Source: Bactrocera neohumeralis
Lineage: Eukaryota; Arthropoda; Insecta; Diptera; Tephritidae
Assembly (NCBI RefSeq): GCF_024586455.1
Contig: NC_065921.1
Coordinates: forward strand, 7,781,401 to 7,845,400
Length of the DNA stretch: 64,000 bases
Direction of reading: 5' to 3'
A model generated the notes under the pieces. The model was not told where the DNA came from and searched no databases. It saw only the letters and a list, made by a program, of their open reading frames with translations. Shown piece by piece: positions 22,426 to 33,030 of this stretch. The stretch's first letter is position 1, and every line of letters begins with the position of its first letter. A program made the translations under genes and the position numbers.

Positions 22426-23079
22426 TTATAAGATCATATTATGCTGCGCACAAAATAATATATCAGCTATCTTTCCAGGATCTAATTGTGGTTTATGCTT
22501 TGATATGCAGTTGAGAGAGTGGGTTCGTAGCGTTTCTGGATCGAATACCAGAGAGAGTAGTATACGTAGACATTCTCTTAACGAGCTCCAATTCATTTTT
22601 TCATATATGGCGAACGGTATACTCGTTCCATTTGGTCCAATTATTATTTGCGCTCCGTTTTCACCACCCACCGCTTGAGCCGCGTTTTCAGCGACTTGTG
22701 TCACAGGTTCCTGGATATTTTTCACATAATCCACGGTTTCAGTCGCATATTCCGTGGCTTGTTCCACAACTACGTCGGTGTGCGGCGTACATGCTTCGGC
22801 GAGTGTTGCGGATTCCGCGACTAGTGTCATATTATACAGTTCTAACTGCTGCACATTTGTAGGCGACAAATGCGCTGGTCCACAGTCCTCTGGTGGCATA
22901 TACCAGCGTCCAAAATTGGGTAATGACTCGTATGCGTTTGGCTTCGTTACCGCGAAGTGTGTTTCAAATGGGTGTGTATGTATTGTGGGTGTAATTTCTT
23001 TGGTTGTATTTTTTGCTGTCAAAGAAATATTCTCTTGGAGATCAGCAAATAAATCCTGCCTTACACTGATGCGAGCCAT
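22426..23079 (-). CDS. BEN-domain protein, single exon, 217 aa
   Basis: The start ATG at 23079 has an in-frame TAA 12 bases upstream (context ACAACTATGG), so the start is well defined. Residues 1-140 have no known domain and include an Ala/Thr/Val/Glu-rich stretch (85-137) that may be disordered or helical. Residues about 145-217 carry the BEN pattern: IIIGPNGT (145-152), W at 164, VFDPETLRTHS (178-188), LDPGKIADI (199-207). The spacing from GPNGT to the FD block equals that in the downstream paralogue. The protein ends AQHNMIL at 217, about 30 residues before the end of a full BEN domain, and lacks the final VR-AI--KC helix. That is either a real short form or a truncating mutation. Its role is inferred from the family: a nuclear DNA- or chromatin-associated factor. 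Confidence 0.78.
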   Translation of the reverse strand: MARISVRQDLFADLQENISLTAKNTTKEITPTIHTHPFETHFAVTKPNAYESLPNFGRWYMPPEDCGPAHLSPTNVQQLELYNMTLVAESATLAEACTPHTDVVVEQATEYATETVDYVKNIQEPVTQVAENAAQAVGGENGAQIIIGPNGTSIPFAIYEKMNWSSLRECLRILLSLVFDPETLRTHSLNCISKHKPQLDPGKIADILFCAQHNMIL

Positions 23080-23452
23080 AGTTGTGGCTTAGTTAGCATA
23101 TATTTACCATGTGAAGCGTAAAGACGGTCTGATGCAGAACATAAGTTTCGCTTCGATTTTGTATGGATTTGTCGAGGTAGATGCATATTTGAGTAGGCAA
23201 ATTAGGTTTCCATTTATTATACTCAGGTAAGAAAAATTTTTTTGTCGTGTTTTACGAACAGTAAATTAGCATGCCATTAGGAGTTTATAATAGCGGTGTT
23301 AAATAGCGGTGAAATTTTGGTTGAGGTTTTCATAAAGTATAATCTAGGGCTTTAATGAGAAGTAAAAGTTGTTGAAACTATTGCCTACTATTTGGTACAT
23401 AGCTTTTAGAACGAAAAAAACTTTGAAACGTTAATTTTTTTATTGTAATATA

Positions 23453-24193
23453 AAGGGTGATCCATCATTTCGAGGTTCCCACTTTTTTAACACCGACACT
23501 TCAAATTTAATAGGGAATGTTTATATCATTCGGAAGGACATTATTTGACATTTACTTTTTGAAAATTATCTCTTTTAAATGTTGACCGCAACTACGTCCA
23601 CGTATGAATAGTTCGAGCATTTCGACTTTAGACTTTACATATCCTCACAGGGAAAAGTTTAACGGTGTGATATCACACGACCTTGGTGGCCAATCGACCG
23701 GCCCAAAATGTAAAATTTTCTGCTCACCGAAGTGTTCTCTCAATAAATCCATTGGTTGGTACGATGTGTGGGAAGTAGCGCCATCTTGTTGAAACCAAAT
23801 GTCGCCGAGATCATGGGCTTCAATTTCATTGCCGCCATTGACGGTTATGTTCTCACCAGCATCATTGTTGAAGGCATATGGTCCGATGATTCCAGCGGCC
23901 CACAAACCCCACCAAACCGTTGTTTTTTCTGGATGAAGTTACAGCGCTTGAATTTCTCCAATTTGTTTTCGTCCCAAATGCGGCACTTTTCCTTTTTCAC
24001 ATACCTATTGAAACACATTCTTTATGGAACGTGAATTTTCGTAATAAAGTTGAACGATTGTTGTTTAGGCGCAAGTCTTTTCACGATGAAATGCCAACAA
24101 AACGAAACAAAAATAACATGACAGCGTGAAACGACTCATGCGTGATCTGAAAAAAAATGCTTTTAAAAAAATATTTCTACTTGGATCACCCTT
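23453..24193 (-). mobile_element. MarA copy 2, internally deleted, perfect terminal bases
   Basis: The first and last 11 bases (AAGGGTGATCC) are exact inverted repeats, flanked by TA at 23451-23452 and 24194-24195. Minus-strand transposase remnants are IGPYAFNNDAGENITVNG, IWFQQDGATSHTS and DWPPRSCDITPLNFSL. At 741 bp it is about 400 bp shorter than copy 1, with both the N-terminal half and the coding 3' end reduced. It could have been mobilised in trans because its ends are intact. It lies about 370 bases upstream of the ATG of the second BEN gene. Confidence 0.85.
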
Positions 24194-24304
24194 TATTAAG
24201 TGGTTAGAGGACTACGTTGAACGAGGTTCGGTTTCAGCTGCCGACAATTAATGTTTGAAAGATATACTATACAAGTAGATACTTCTATTTGATAGCTAAA
24301 CGAA

Positions 24305-24500
24305 TACTAAAAAGTAAGGAAGCACTAAGTTCGGGTGTGACCGAGTATTTTGTACTCTCGTAACTTGTAAAAAGGTCAAAGTCGGCGAAAATTCTTTTCA
24401 GATTTTAATAATATATGTATCTGAAAGGTTGATCGAAATTTTCGGTAAAAAGATCGCAATAGGAACTGTGGTCCACATACTCAGTATCTGGAAAGCGAAA
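24305..24500 (+). repeat. Dispersed repeat R2 fragment
   Basis: Starts 'aaaagtaaggaagcactaag', then 'ttcgggtgtgaccgag' (a short stem-loop, TTCGG/CCGAG) and 'tactctcgtaac'. It resembles a common fly interspersed repeat. The end is not defined. Confidence 0.4.
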
Positions 24501-24589
24501 GAATCAGATGAAATTTAAAATTGTATTATATTAGAAGTATGGGTGGTTGTAGTTCGATTTAAACCATTACATGAGGATTGAGCTGTGTT

Positions 24590-25420
24590 ATAATCTGAAT
24601 TCATCCATTTTCACGAACGATTTGCAACGAGAGAATTTGGTTATTATATGTTGAATGGTTTCGGAGCTATGCACTTTAAACTTATTAGAGGTTGGGCCCA
24701 CATCCACTTTAAAAAAAAAGTTGTTGAACTGTAGATACTTCTTGTTAATGTGAATGACTTTTGATGGTTTTGGAGCAGATTTTCTCGGTTTCGAAAACAG
24801 AAAAATGTCACAGGGTGCCAAATGTGGGAGAACGATTGCTGAGCGATGACTTTTGTTTCGAGTTTGACGAAAACGTAATTCATAATCATGCTGGAATGTG
24901 ACATCGCACCAAATAATAAACTACACCATGCCAATCAAAAAAACCGATGAGCATCCCTTGTTGTTGACCGACTTAGACGTGATTTCATCGCTTTCGGCTC
25001 ATTTTTGAAGCCCTTTTCGCTGGATTGTTTCACGTTTTTAAGTCATATTCATAGACCAAACTCTCGTAATCAGTAATTCAGATTTTGATGAATGTGGAGC
25101 TCTCAGCTAGGATGTGAAGCATATCTTTCGCGACCTCTAATCGTTTTTGCTATGGTTGTCAGTTCTTTTTCTAAAATCAAATATTAACCATGTTTAGTTG
25201 ACCAATCATAGATGTTGAAATCCTTAGGTATCTCTCTGATATCAACAAGACCATTTTCTTGCACTGTTTCTTTAAGCTTTTCGCTGCCAAAAATCCACTA
25301 TGGGGATCAAACTTCAAATAAAAAATGTTGTGCCAAGCTTGGAAGGAGTTTTCATCTATTCGGTTTTGGCGTGTAGTTAAAATGGACCAGTCCGGGTCAA
25401 ATTTGATCAGATCATAACTG
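24590..25420 (-). pseudogene. Decayed mariner transposase, all three catalytic regions traceable
   Basis: Minus-strand frames, from high to low coordinates: ESLVYEYDLKT (first catalytic block), VGQQQGMLIGFFDWHGVVYYLV (corresponding to the VMLTVFFDxxGVVHHEF block), FQHDYELRF (second catalytic Asp, normally HHDNA), and LPHLAPCDIFLFSKPRKSA (third block, normally YSPDLAPCDFFLFPK). The residue order matches a DD34D mariner. Stops and frameshifts are frequent. The catalytic Asp of YSPD is changed to His in this copy. No TIRs were recognised. Confidence 0.6.
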
Positions 25421-25439
25421 ACTTAGAACGGCGAAAAGT

Positions 25440-28400
25440 GTTGAATGGAGTTCGTTTTGATTGCATTTTCTGCATCTCTCATTAAATATTTATTTTTTTG
25501 CAGTTTTTTTTAATATTTTAGAAACTATAATACTGATAAATGAATCTGTGTAGACCCTTCACTAAAATCATTTTGCTCCATTAGTTCACAAATTGTTATA
25601 ATAAGCTTCCTTAAAAATTTGTTCACGACAACTCAATATCTTCCTTAATATATAATATATTCATCAATTTTTATTTCCATAAATAATATTGGCAGATTAC
25701 GCACTAAATATAATTTGATTATTACATTCCGTTTGCCATTGTTGTAAAACTTTACAACAAAAATGTTTATTCCTTAGAAGTACTCATAAAATGCCTCAAG
25801 CTGTTCAACATAGAAAATATAAAGTCCTACTCATAATTCATAAGCAGACCTTAGGCCTTGCAATTTCCAGACTAAACGCACACATTTGCATTTCGAAATC
25901 AGATAAAAAGCAATAAATTGGCATTTAAATATTGCATAAATATTGCGCAATAAATTGAAATTCACTCAAAGAAAATTTAATGGAATTAAATGAACCTTGT
26001 AAGGACGAAAGTGAGCACCTGTGAAATTGCACGTGAGTACGTGAGTGTGTGTGTGTGCTCGTAAGCCGGAGAGTGATGGCCGGCGGCTGTTAACGTGATT
26101 GCAAATGTGAAATTTATTGCATGGCAAATGCAAGCCGGTATGCAGTTCTAATTGATATTAATGCCAGCAAATTGGCAAATCGATATATTTAATTAATTAG
26201 GCAGCAGTAAAATGAAGGTGTGTGAAAACTTTTTAGATTTGGCATACAATTTGCGTTATTTTGAATGTCGAGAGGTGTTGTTATGTAACAAAAATATATG
26301 TACACATGTATGCAAAAGGATTCATAATTTGATAAATGCCATTTAAAGCATATTTTATGAGGAATATGAATACTGCAGTGAACTCAGAGCAAAGCACTGT
26401 GTTCGATTTGGTTATTCTATACTTAAGATTAAACAAATTTTCAAAAAAAGCCGAATATTCATTTATCAAATAAATAATATCAAAACCGATAAGTTCGATC
26501 AAATAAATCAGCTCTCAAAATTAACATAAGGTAGCCTCCAATTTTTTACACATGATATTTCAATTCAGACACTTGTTTTTACATTTGCGATATTTTTTCG
26601 GAATTCACCTGTTTTGCAACTATTTTCTCATTTTTGCTAAGGTCAAGGTATATATTAAAAGAGAATAAATCTTTTGTGACCTGTGTATACATGTTTTATT
26701 CATAATTCTTGTTTGAAACCATCAATCTTTGTAGTACCCTTTTTGTAAGCAAATTTCAGCTTCTGTGGAGTAAAACTTTGCGAGAAAGGTCTTGCCCGGC
26801 CGAAAATTTATAACTGTGTTAAGCCTTAGTTCATCTAGTGTGTAAATTGCCACAGACCAGCTGTTTTTAGGTGTATACGTACCTGCTAAAATGTGGAATA
26901 TCTTCAGCAATCATGTCGGTCTGCAAACGAACACATTTTGCAGTAAGGCATGAGGAAACAGATGCTACGAAGAAGAATTCTGCACTGGTTCCAACCAATT
27001 CCAACCATAGATCAAGACTCATCTAGAAAAATAAAAACAAGTATAGATGTTCCTGAACAGTTGCCAGATCCAGAGGAAGCTTTGGTCCGGTACATTGATG
27101 GTGAATACACCAAAAAGTCATATATGTGAACTTTTGCAAACTGGTTACAAGGCGGATAATGCTAATTTCTTCCAAACATATGTTGTTTTGCTATCTGCGA
27201 AGAAGATGTGTTATCCGGACTCAATAAGAACGGGCGCATGTTCTGCGCGAGTTCCATTGCAAAATATGCTAGACTATACAATAACTCGAACTGTTGAGCC
27301 TTCATCTCATTGGATGATGAAAAATATGAAATTTTGACGCACTTGTCTAAATGGGTTGCGATAGAAGTCACAACTTAAAATTCAGGGTGAGTTGTGGCGA
27401 GATGTGAGTGTTTTTTATTGGTATTGTGATTTTTGAAGTGAAAATGGAAAATGGCATTCTTTGGCAAAATCCTCGCCCATTATCGTACTCGTTATTGTAG
27501 ATCCCTTAAAATAATGTTTGCAAAGAGTCTACTGATTTGGTAAGCGTCGAGATAGATAATATCCAATAATACGTGGTAGAGATATACAAGTTGGAGCTTT
27601 CGATGATCGATGGAAAAGTGTTAAGCGTAATTGCTGACTAATCTTCACAAACATCCGTCATTTGTAAGGCTAAGCCTACAGTAACGAATGATCTAGATGC
27701 CTTTGACAATTTGTCGAGACACAATGATTTACTCAAACTCAGACTACTACTTTATATAGTTGGATTATTACCAAGTTTCCATAATTTTGACACTCGATCA
27801 CAATTGGAAATATTTTTATATATAGTATGTTTGGTGCATTTTAGAAACAAAGGAGCTCGAATCCACTTGCAATGAATAGCTGTAACCATTAATGTCTATG
27901 AATGCCTATTTGTCCTTAAGTTCTAATAATTTGTTTTTGTTGCGTTTGATGAACGCTTGTGCTGTTAATAGCTCTCTAAAGGCAACTATATCGGAGCCAA
28001 CCAAATATTACAATCAATTTATTTCTCATTAAGCTAAATATGTTTGAATACTATTTGCGGAAGCACTCGCCCAACATGACATAGCTCTGTTAGGGTCTGT
28101 CAAAAAATTGTCCTGGATTACTGTCTATAGGGTACAATTGGGATTGTATTAGTCTCCAACACATATCTTTAGGATTAATAAGACCCAAACGAAATTTTTA
28201 AGGTGTATTTTGAGATAGATTAGTACGTTTTTATCATTAGTCGCTTTTTGCAGGCCTTCGATTACGAAAGGTCGCAATGAGTCTTTTCATATGATAAGAT
28301 CGAACAAAATACTGTTCCACTTAAAAACATCAAAAATGTCATTTCAATTAATCCCGAACTCATCTCGGACTGGTTCCTCTTTTTACAGAGTCTGAGATAG

Positions 28401-28735
28401 CTTTTCTCTTATAAGAAAATGGCAGAATTTGGGTGTCGGTAAGGAATATTACGAAGTGGAGATTAAAAATTCGATTTTAACAGACTGAAATTAAACTGAA
28501 AGTGAATTAAAGTTGTTATTTCTGACCAGTAAATTGCTAGGGTCATCATCTTTTCTTTCTCAACAGAGCTCAACATGTTTATTTTGCCATAGTTCAGCCT
28601 AAGTCTTAGTCTTAATCTCTGTTTTTATGATCTTACAATCAAAGACTCTCATTAACAGTCATTTATTAATTTCTGATAAGATCGGGTCTATAACGATATT
28701 CATGCATTTTTTTCAAATTTGAACGTTTTTTAAGA
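25440..28735. other. Long gene-free stretch
   Basis: No coding feature is supported. 25980-26240 differs from the rest: it has a GT run near 26047, balanced composition and clustered homeodomain-like sites ('attaatgcc', 'tttaattaattagg'). That makes it the best enhancer candidate in the stretch. The open frame at 27047-27337 (+) shows no motif. Confidence 0.4.
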
Positions 28736-28739
28736 AAAA

Positions 28740-29395
28740 TATGTATAATAACTTTATTCAAAGTATTGGTCATCTGAAGTTAAAACATTTACCAAGCTTT
28801 CTGCAAATTTGTGGATTCCATGCCAAAAGTATTGCGCTGGCTTGGCGGCCAAGAATGAATTAAGCCAATTTTTTGTATACCATAATCTGATGACTGGAAT
28901 ACGGTTCATTCCGGTGAAAACATTTTGCATCGACCGGAAGAAATGAAATTCAGAATTGGTACGGTCTGAGCTATAGGACGGGTGAGACAAAACTTCCCCG
29001 CCGCTGTTTTCCAAATAGTTTTAAACCGGTCTTGCAACGTCAGGTCGAGCATTGTCATGATGGTAATTTATTGTCCCGTGTCTAGTCGGAAATTTCGAAC
29101 GATTTTCGGCAAACGCTCGCTGAATTTGATTGTTATTGTCTGTAACGATCGTTCCGGATTATTGATTCCACCCGGTTCTTGGAGCTCATGATACAACACG
29201 TCGTTCAGATCATCTGTCCAAGTACAGAGTATTATTTTGGTATTATGAATATTAGGCTCTGCCTTTGATGTGGCTGTTTGGCTACGTTTGACATATGATT
29301 TTTTATGGTTATGCCTTCTTTAAAATGATCCAGGTTTCATTATCAGTCACAGTACGACGCAAAAACGGTTTCTTGTTGTGGCGTTTAAGCAACAT
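28740..29395 (-). pseudogene. Mariner transposase, C-terminal two-thirds
   Basis: Minus-strand frames give VTDNETW (first catalytic Asp), YHHDNARPDVA (second), HPSYSSDRTNSEFHFFRSMQ (third), then a clean C-terminal end VLTSDDQYFE and a stop at 28754. Residues 28754-29014 are still in one frame. The upstream part is broken by stops and the N-terminal DNA-binding half is absent. The element differs from the other mariners in the window by its NARP and FFRSMQN signatures. Confidence 0.7.
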
Positions 29396-29399
29396 TTCT

Positions 29400-30330
29400 T
29401 TACTCAAAATATATTTTTCCAAGTTGGAGTTCTGCTGATGTTACAGTTAAACTGGTTTCTCTTTCAAACTACTACATTTCCATATAAAACAACCTCTTTA
29501 TTTGCCTTTACCATATATAAACATTTCCTTACTTTCCTTCACATCTACTCCACGCAATTTCACGGCTCCTCCACGCATCTCCCGCAACTCTTCATTCACT
29601 TTGATTAATGATTACTTCTGCCAGTGAAGAGTACGATACCAACAACAATAAAAACAACCATTTAAGCCAAGTTAATTATCACAATTTGTCGGTCATGATT
29701 ATTGTTCGCATTGTTTCGCCGCTTTCATCCTTTTTATTGCAATTGCATTGTTGTGTTTGTTGCTATTTTCGTAGCGAGAAAATGTGGAATTCTGGCTGCG
29801 AACACTTAAGCACACAGTCAATTGGTGGCAATGTGAGGTGAGGAAATCGCAGTATAAACATAGTTATTAATAACTAAACGCGAGGGCTGTAATCAATTTG
29901 TACTTAATTGCCTTGCAGCGCCGCAAGTGTGTGCCAGAAAAGCAAGTAAATATGAAAATACTGAAAGCATATTGAATATATAGACATATACTTAAGTGTA
30001 CTGAGTAATTACTGAGTAGGTTGCTTTCCCATTGAAATCAAAGGGAGGGGATTCCAATACGAATCTGCGTATTGCCGATAAAATAGAAAATACAACTCGG
30101 AAGTGTTTGTGCAATAAAAATTACACTAATTATAGACAACCTTACTGACAGGGCGCTGAAATTGAATTCATATCTTTCGTACTTAGATCTAACCTACAAA
30201 AGTGACGTGTAAAAATAGCATAGCTTTCGGTCAATATGTTAATCAGATTTCCCATTTTGAGAGAGACAAAGATTCATTATACTCAACTGATTTTCTTCTA
30301 AAAAAAATAAGATAATAATGGAAAAGGATA
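29400..30330. other. Non-coding DNA
   Basis: C/T-rich part at 29440-29600 and CAACAATAAAAACAA-type sequence near 29640. Nothing diagnostic. Confidence 0.35.
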
Positions 30331-30332
30331 TA

Positions 30333-30900
30333 GAAGATGATCCATTTCGAGGTTCCCTACTTTTTTAAAGAAAAAAACACAGAAATTTCAAATTTAATGG
30401 GAAATGTTTATTATCATTCGAAAGAACATTTTTTGGCATTTATTTTTTGAAGATTATCTCTTTGAAATGTTGGCCGCGGCTACGTCTCAGATGCTTCATC
30501 CGTTGAGTCCAATTATCGATGACTAGTTCGAGGATTTCGACTGGTAACTGGCGAAAAACACGCGTGATGCTTTGCTTCAAGGCCTAAATCGAAGCAAAAT
30601 TATTCGCATAGAATTTAGACTTTATATATCCCACACGAAAGAATCTAACGATCTTGGTGGCTAATCGACCGGCCCAAAACGTGAAATTAACTGCTCACGG
30701 CACTGCTGTTAAAACCAAATGATCGCCAGCTTCAATTGCAGGCATCAAATAGTCGGTTATCATGACGCCATAACGGTCGCCATTGACGGTTACGTACTCA
30801 CCGGCATTATTTTTAAAGATGGATCGATGATTCCACCGGCCAACAAACCACATCAAAATAGTTTTTTCTGGATGAAATGGCAGCTCTTGCAATCAAAGCG
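30333..30900 (-). mobile_element. MarA copy 3, right end missing
   Basis: Left end 'gaagatgatccatttcgagg' corresponds to the MarA TIR and subterminal region. Minus-strand remnants are HPEKTILMWFVGRWNHRSIFKNNAGEYVTVNGDRY and MITDYLMPAIEAGD. The QQDG catalytic block is deleted. Similarity stops near 30900 and LINE-like sequence begins soon after. Confidence 0.7.
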
Positions 30901-30944
30901 AGCTCATCTTGCGAGTTTAAATGGGTACAGGTTCAAGAGTGCAT

Positions 30945-31415
30945 AGAATGGCTGAACAGCCTGTCAGTCTGTAACCGGGTTCACCTAGTCTGGATGGAGG
31001 GACAGAAAGCGGTTCCTGTACTTCTTAGTGGTAGGTCTCTACACCATAAATAAGCTGTTCTGAAAGGTGGAGAGAGTGGAGAGGGATAAAACTTCTAGCC
31101 TGCGCCAGACAATACTGTTCCTTGAAGGTTATAGCCTCGCATGGTTTAAACAAATAATAAACATTTGCTGAGACAAGTCCAGATGTCAATTTACATTGGA
31201 TACTTCAGGCGCAAGAAGTGTCAATTTATCATGGGTACAGTCTCTACAGAAAATTGTCGATTCTGTGCTGCCGAAAACTCCGCAACACCTACATGTAGTT
31301 TGAATTTTGATTTGCATATCCTTGGATCCATCCCTGTATATATCAGTAGGGTGTACAGTGCTTCAATGGCGTATGGCAAGATCCAGGAATTTATGGGAGT
31401 GCTGCCTAGGTGACC
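30945..31415 (+). mobile_element. LINE 3' fragment with RNase H tail
   Basis: Frames give LNSLSVCNRVHLVWMEGQ (RNase H block, normally VxLVWVPGH) and, after a gap, CRFCAAENSATP (zinc-binding tail), ending at a TGA near 31411. Family and limits are uncertain. It is a different sequence from the other RNase H fragments here. Confidence 0.4.
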
Positions 31416-31519
31416 TCTTGTAAATGAGGGAACAATGGACCTCAGGGCTCAGTATACATTTCCATTTAATTCTGCTCTTTTCTTTCCGATTAGTCTTAAA
31501 ATGGAGTTTTTTTTCAGAA

Positions 31520-31790
31520 TCCTTTTATTCTTTACTGGCTTATACACCGCATACGTGGTTATACCCGAGCTTACAACAGCGCGCCGGTAGTTCCTATTTT
31601 TCGTTGTTTGGCGCCAATAGGAGATTCCAAGTGTAGCCAGGTTCTTTTCCACCTGGTCTTGTCAACGGAGTGGAGGTCTTCCTCTGTTTCCCCCGACGGG
31701 AACTGCATCGAATACCCTCAGAGCTGGAGTGTTTTCATACATTCGGACGGTATAACCTAGCCATGACCTTCTTAGAATATTTTCATATAA
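31520..31790 (-). mobile_element. LINE 3' end, minus strand
   Basis: Reads SWLGYTVRMYENTPALRVFDAVPVGGNRGR, then KNLATLGISYWRQTTKNRNYRRAVVSSGITT. It has the same C-terminal end as the pieces at 1.4, 14.5 and 50.9 kb, with a frameshift in the middle. Confidence 0.65.
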
Positions 31791-33030
31791 AAAAACAGTG
31801 TTAGGTGATATCAAAAATAGTTGAAATCTTCCTGCATAAATCGAAAAAATGATCTTCATTCGCTCGGTTCACACCGTGTACGGCGACCAATGTGTCAATT
31901 CAATTAACCAAATTTCGGAAAATTTTGGTATACAAAAGCACTAAAACACCCTAAGATAACATTCCCAATACCGAATAAAAAAATTTCGGTTCACACGTGT
32001 GTTTTTAAATCGACCCGTAATATGTTAAAAAAAGAAAAAGAGCTATTTAACTGATTGTAGCTGAGAATGTCTGACTTAAAAACGCAAAAAAGTGAACTAC
32101 CCACAGTTTTGACCTCTTCTGTAAACAAATTACACTGCCTGTTGCAAACATTCGCAACACAACATGTTGCTGCAACATATCGCCGAATGTTGCGGACAGC
32201 GAAACTGTTATACGAGCCAAGAAATGTTTGCGAAAAGTCGTGGCAAAAAGGTAAAGCATAAATAAACAAACATTTCGGTTGATGCTTAACGGAGAGCAGA
32301 GAATATATTCTGTGTGAGAGCGCGCACTGACGGCGCAAACATATGACGCACAACTACAAATATTGAAAGGTGTTAGAGCGCATTCAATATCTTAATAATT
32401 ACGCATTGTATACCGCTTTGTTTTGCGTTAATGAAGGGATGCGGAGGCAAAACAAAGCATATGCCAAAAACAGAGAAATGACTAAACCGCTTGCAAATAA
32501 ATAAAGCACAGAGAGAGTAAGATAGAGAGAGTTTGTATGAGTGTGAGGTGAAGGCAAAAAGATGTAAATATACTGAATGCGTACCGCAGCAAAGTTGGGT
32601 GGATGCTAAGAGCAAAGTATCTGCGGTGAGTAATAAATTTAACAAAGTCACTCACACACATAAACGCTTAATAAACACCAAGTCAACTACAAACAACACA
32701 AAGTGTGGTGTATGTGCTAAAAGAAAAATCCATGAATCAACAAACCGCCGAGCGCACTTATTCATACGCTTTCGTTATATAGCACGGGCACGAGCAAACC
32801 GAACGGGCGAGTAAGTGAGTGAGTGAGCGCAGCTCCGAAGGCCGTTGCTGGGTAGTCAACAGTGTGTGTTTAATGGGGAGTGGTGGGAGTGTAGCAAAGT
32901 GGGCAGCAGCAGCAGCAGTCACAGCAACACCAAAGCAAGTAACAGCAGCGGCGCAGCGTTCGCCGTACAACAACATGCAACGTTGAAATTCATCGCTGGC
33001 CGTGCGATTACTGCTGGCTCGAAAATATTC
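31790..33030. other. Non-coding DNA upstream of a candidate promoter
   Basis: Contains a GAGA tract at 32510-32531 and GAGTGAGTGAG at 32810-32825 (possible GAGA-factor sites), and a (GCA)n run at 32903-32918. The composition shifts from TE-like to balanced near 32400. Confidence 0.4.

Noticed and set aside
27047..27337. 96-residue plus-strand frame
   Set aside because: Begins inside unremarkable sequence, with no recognisable motif and equally open opposite frames.
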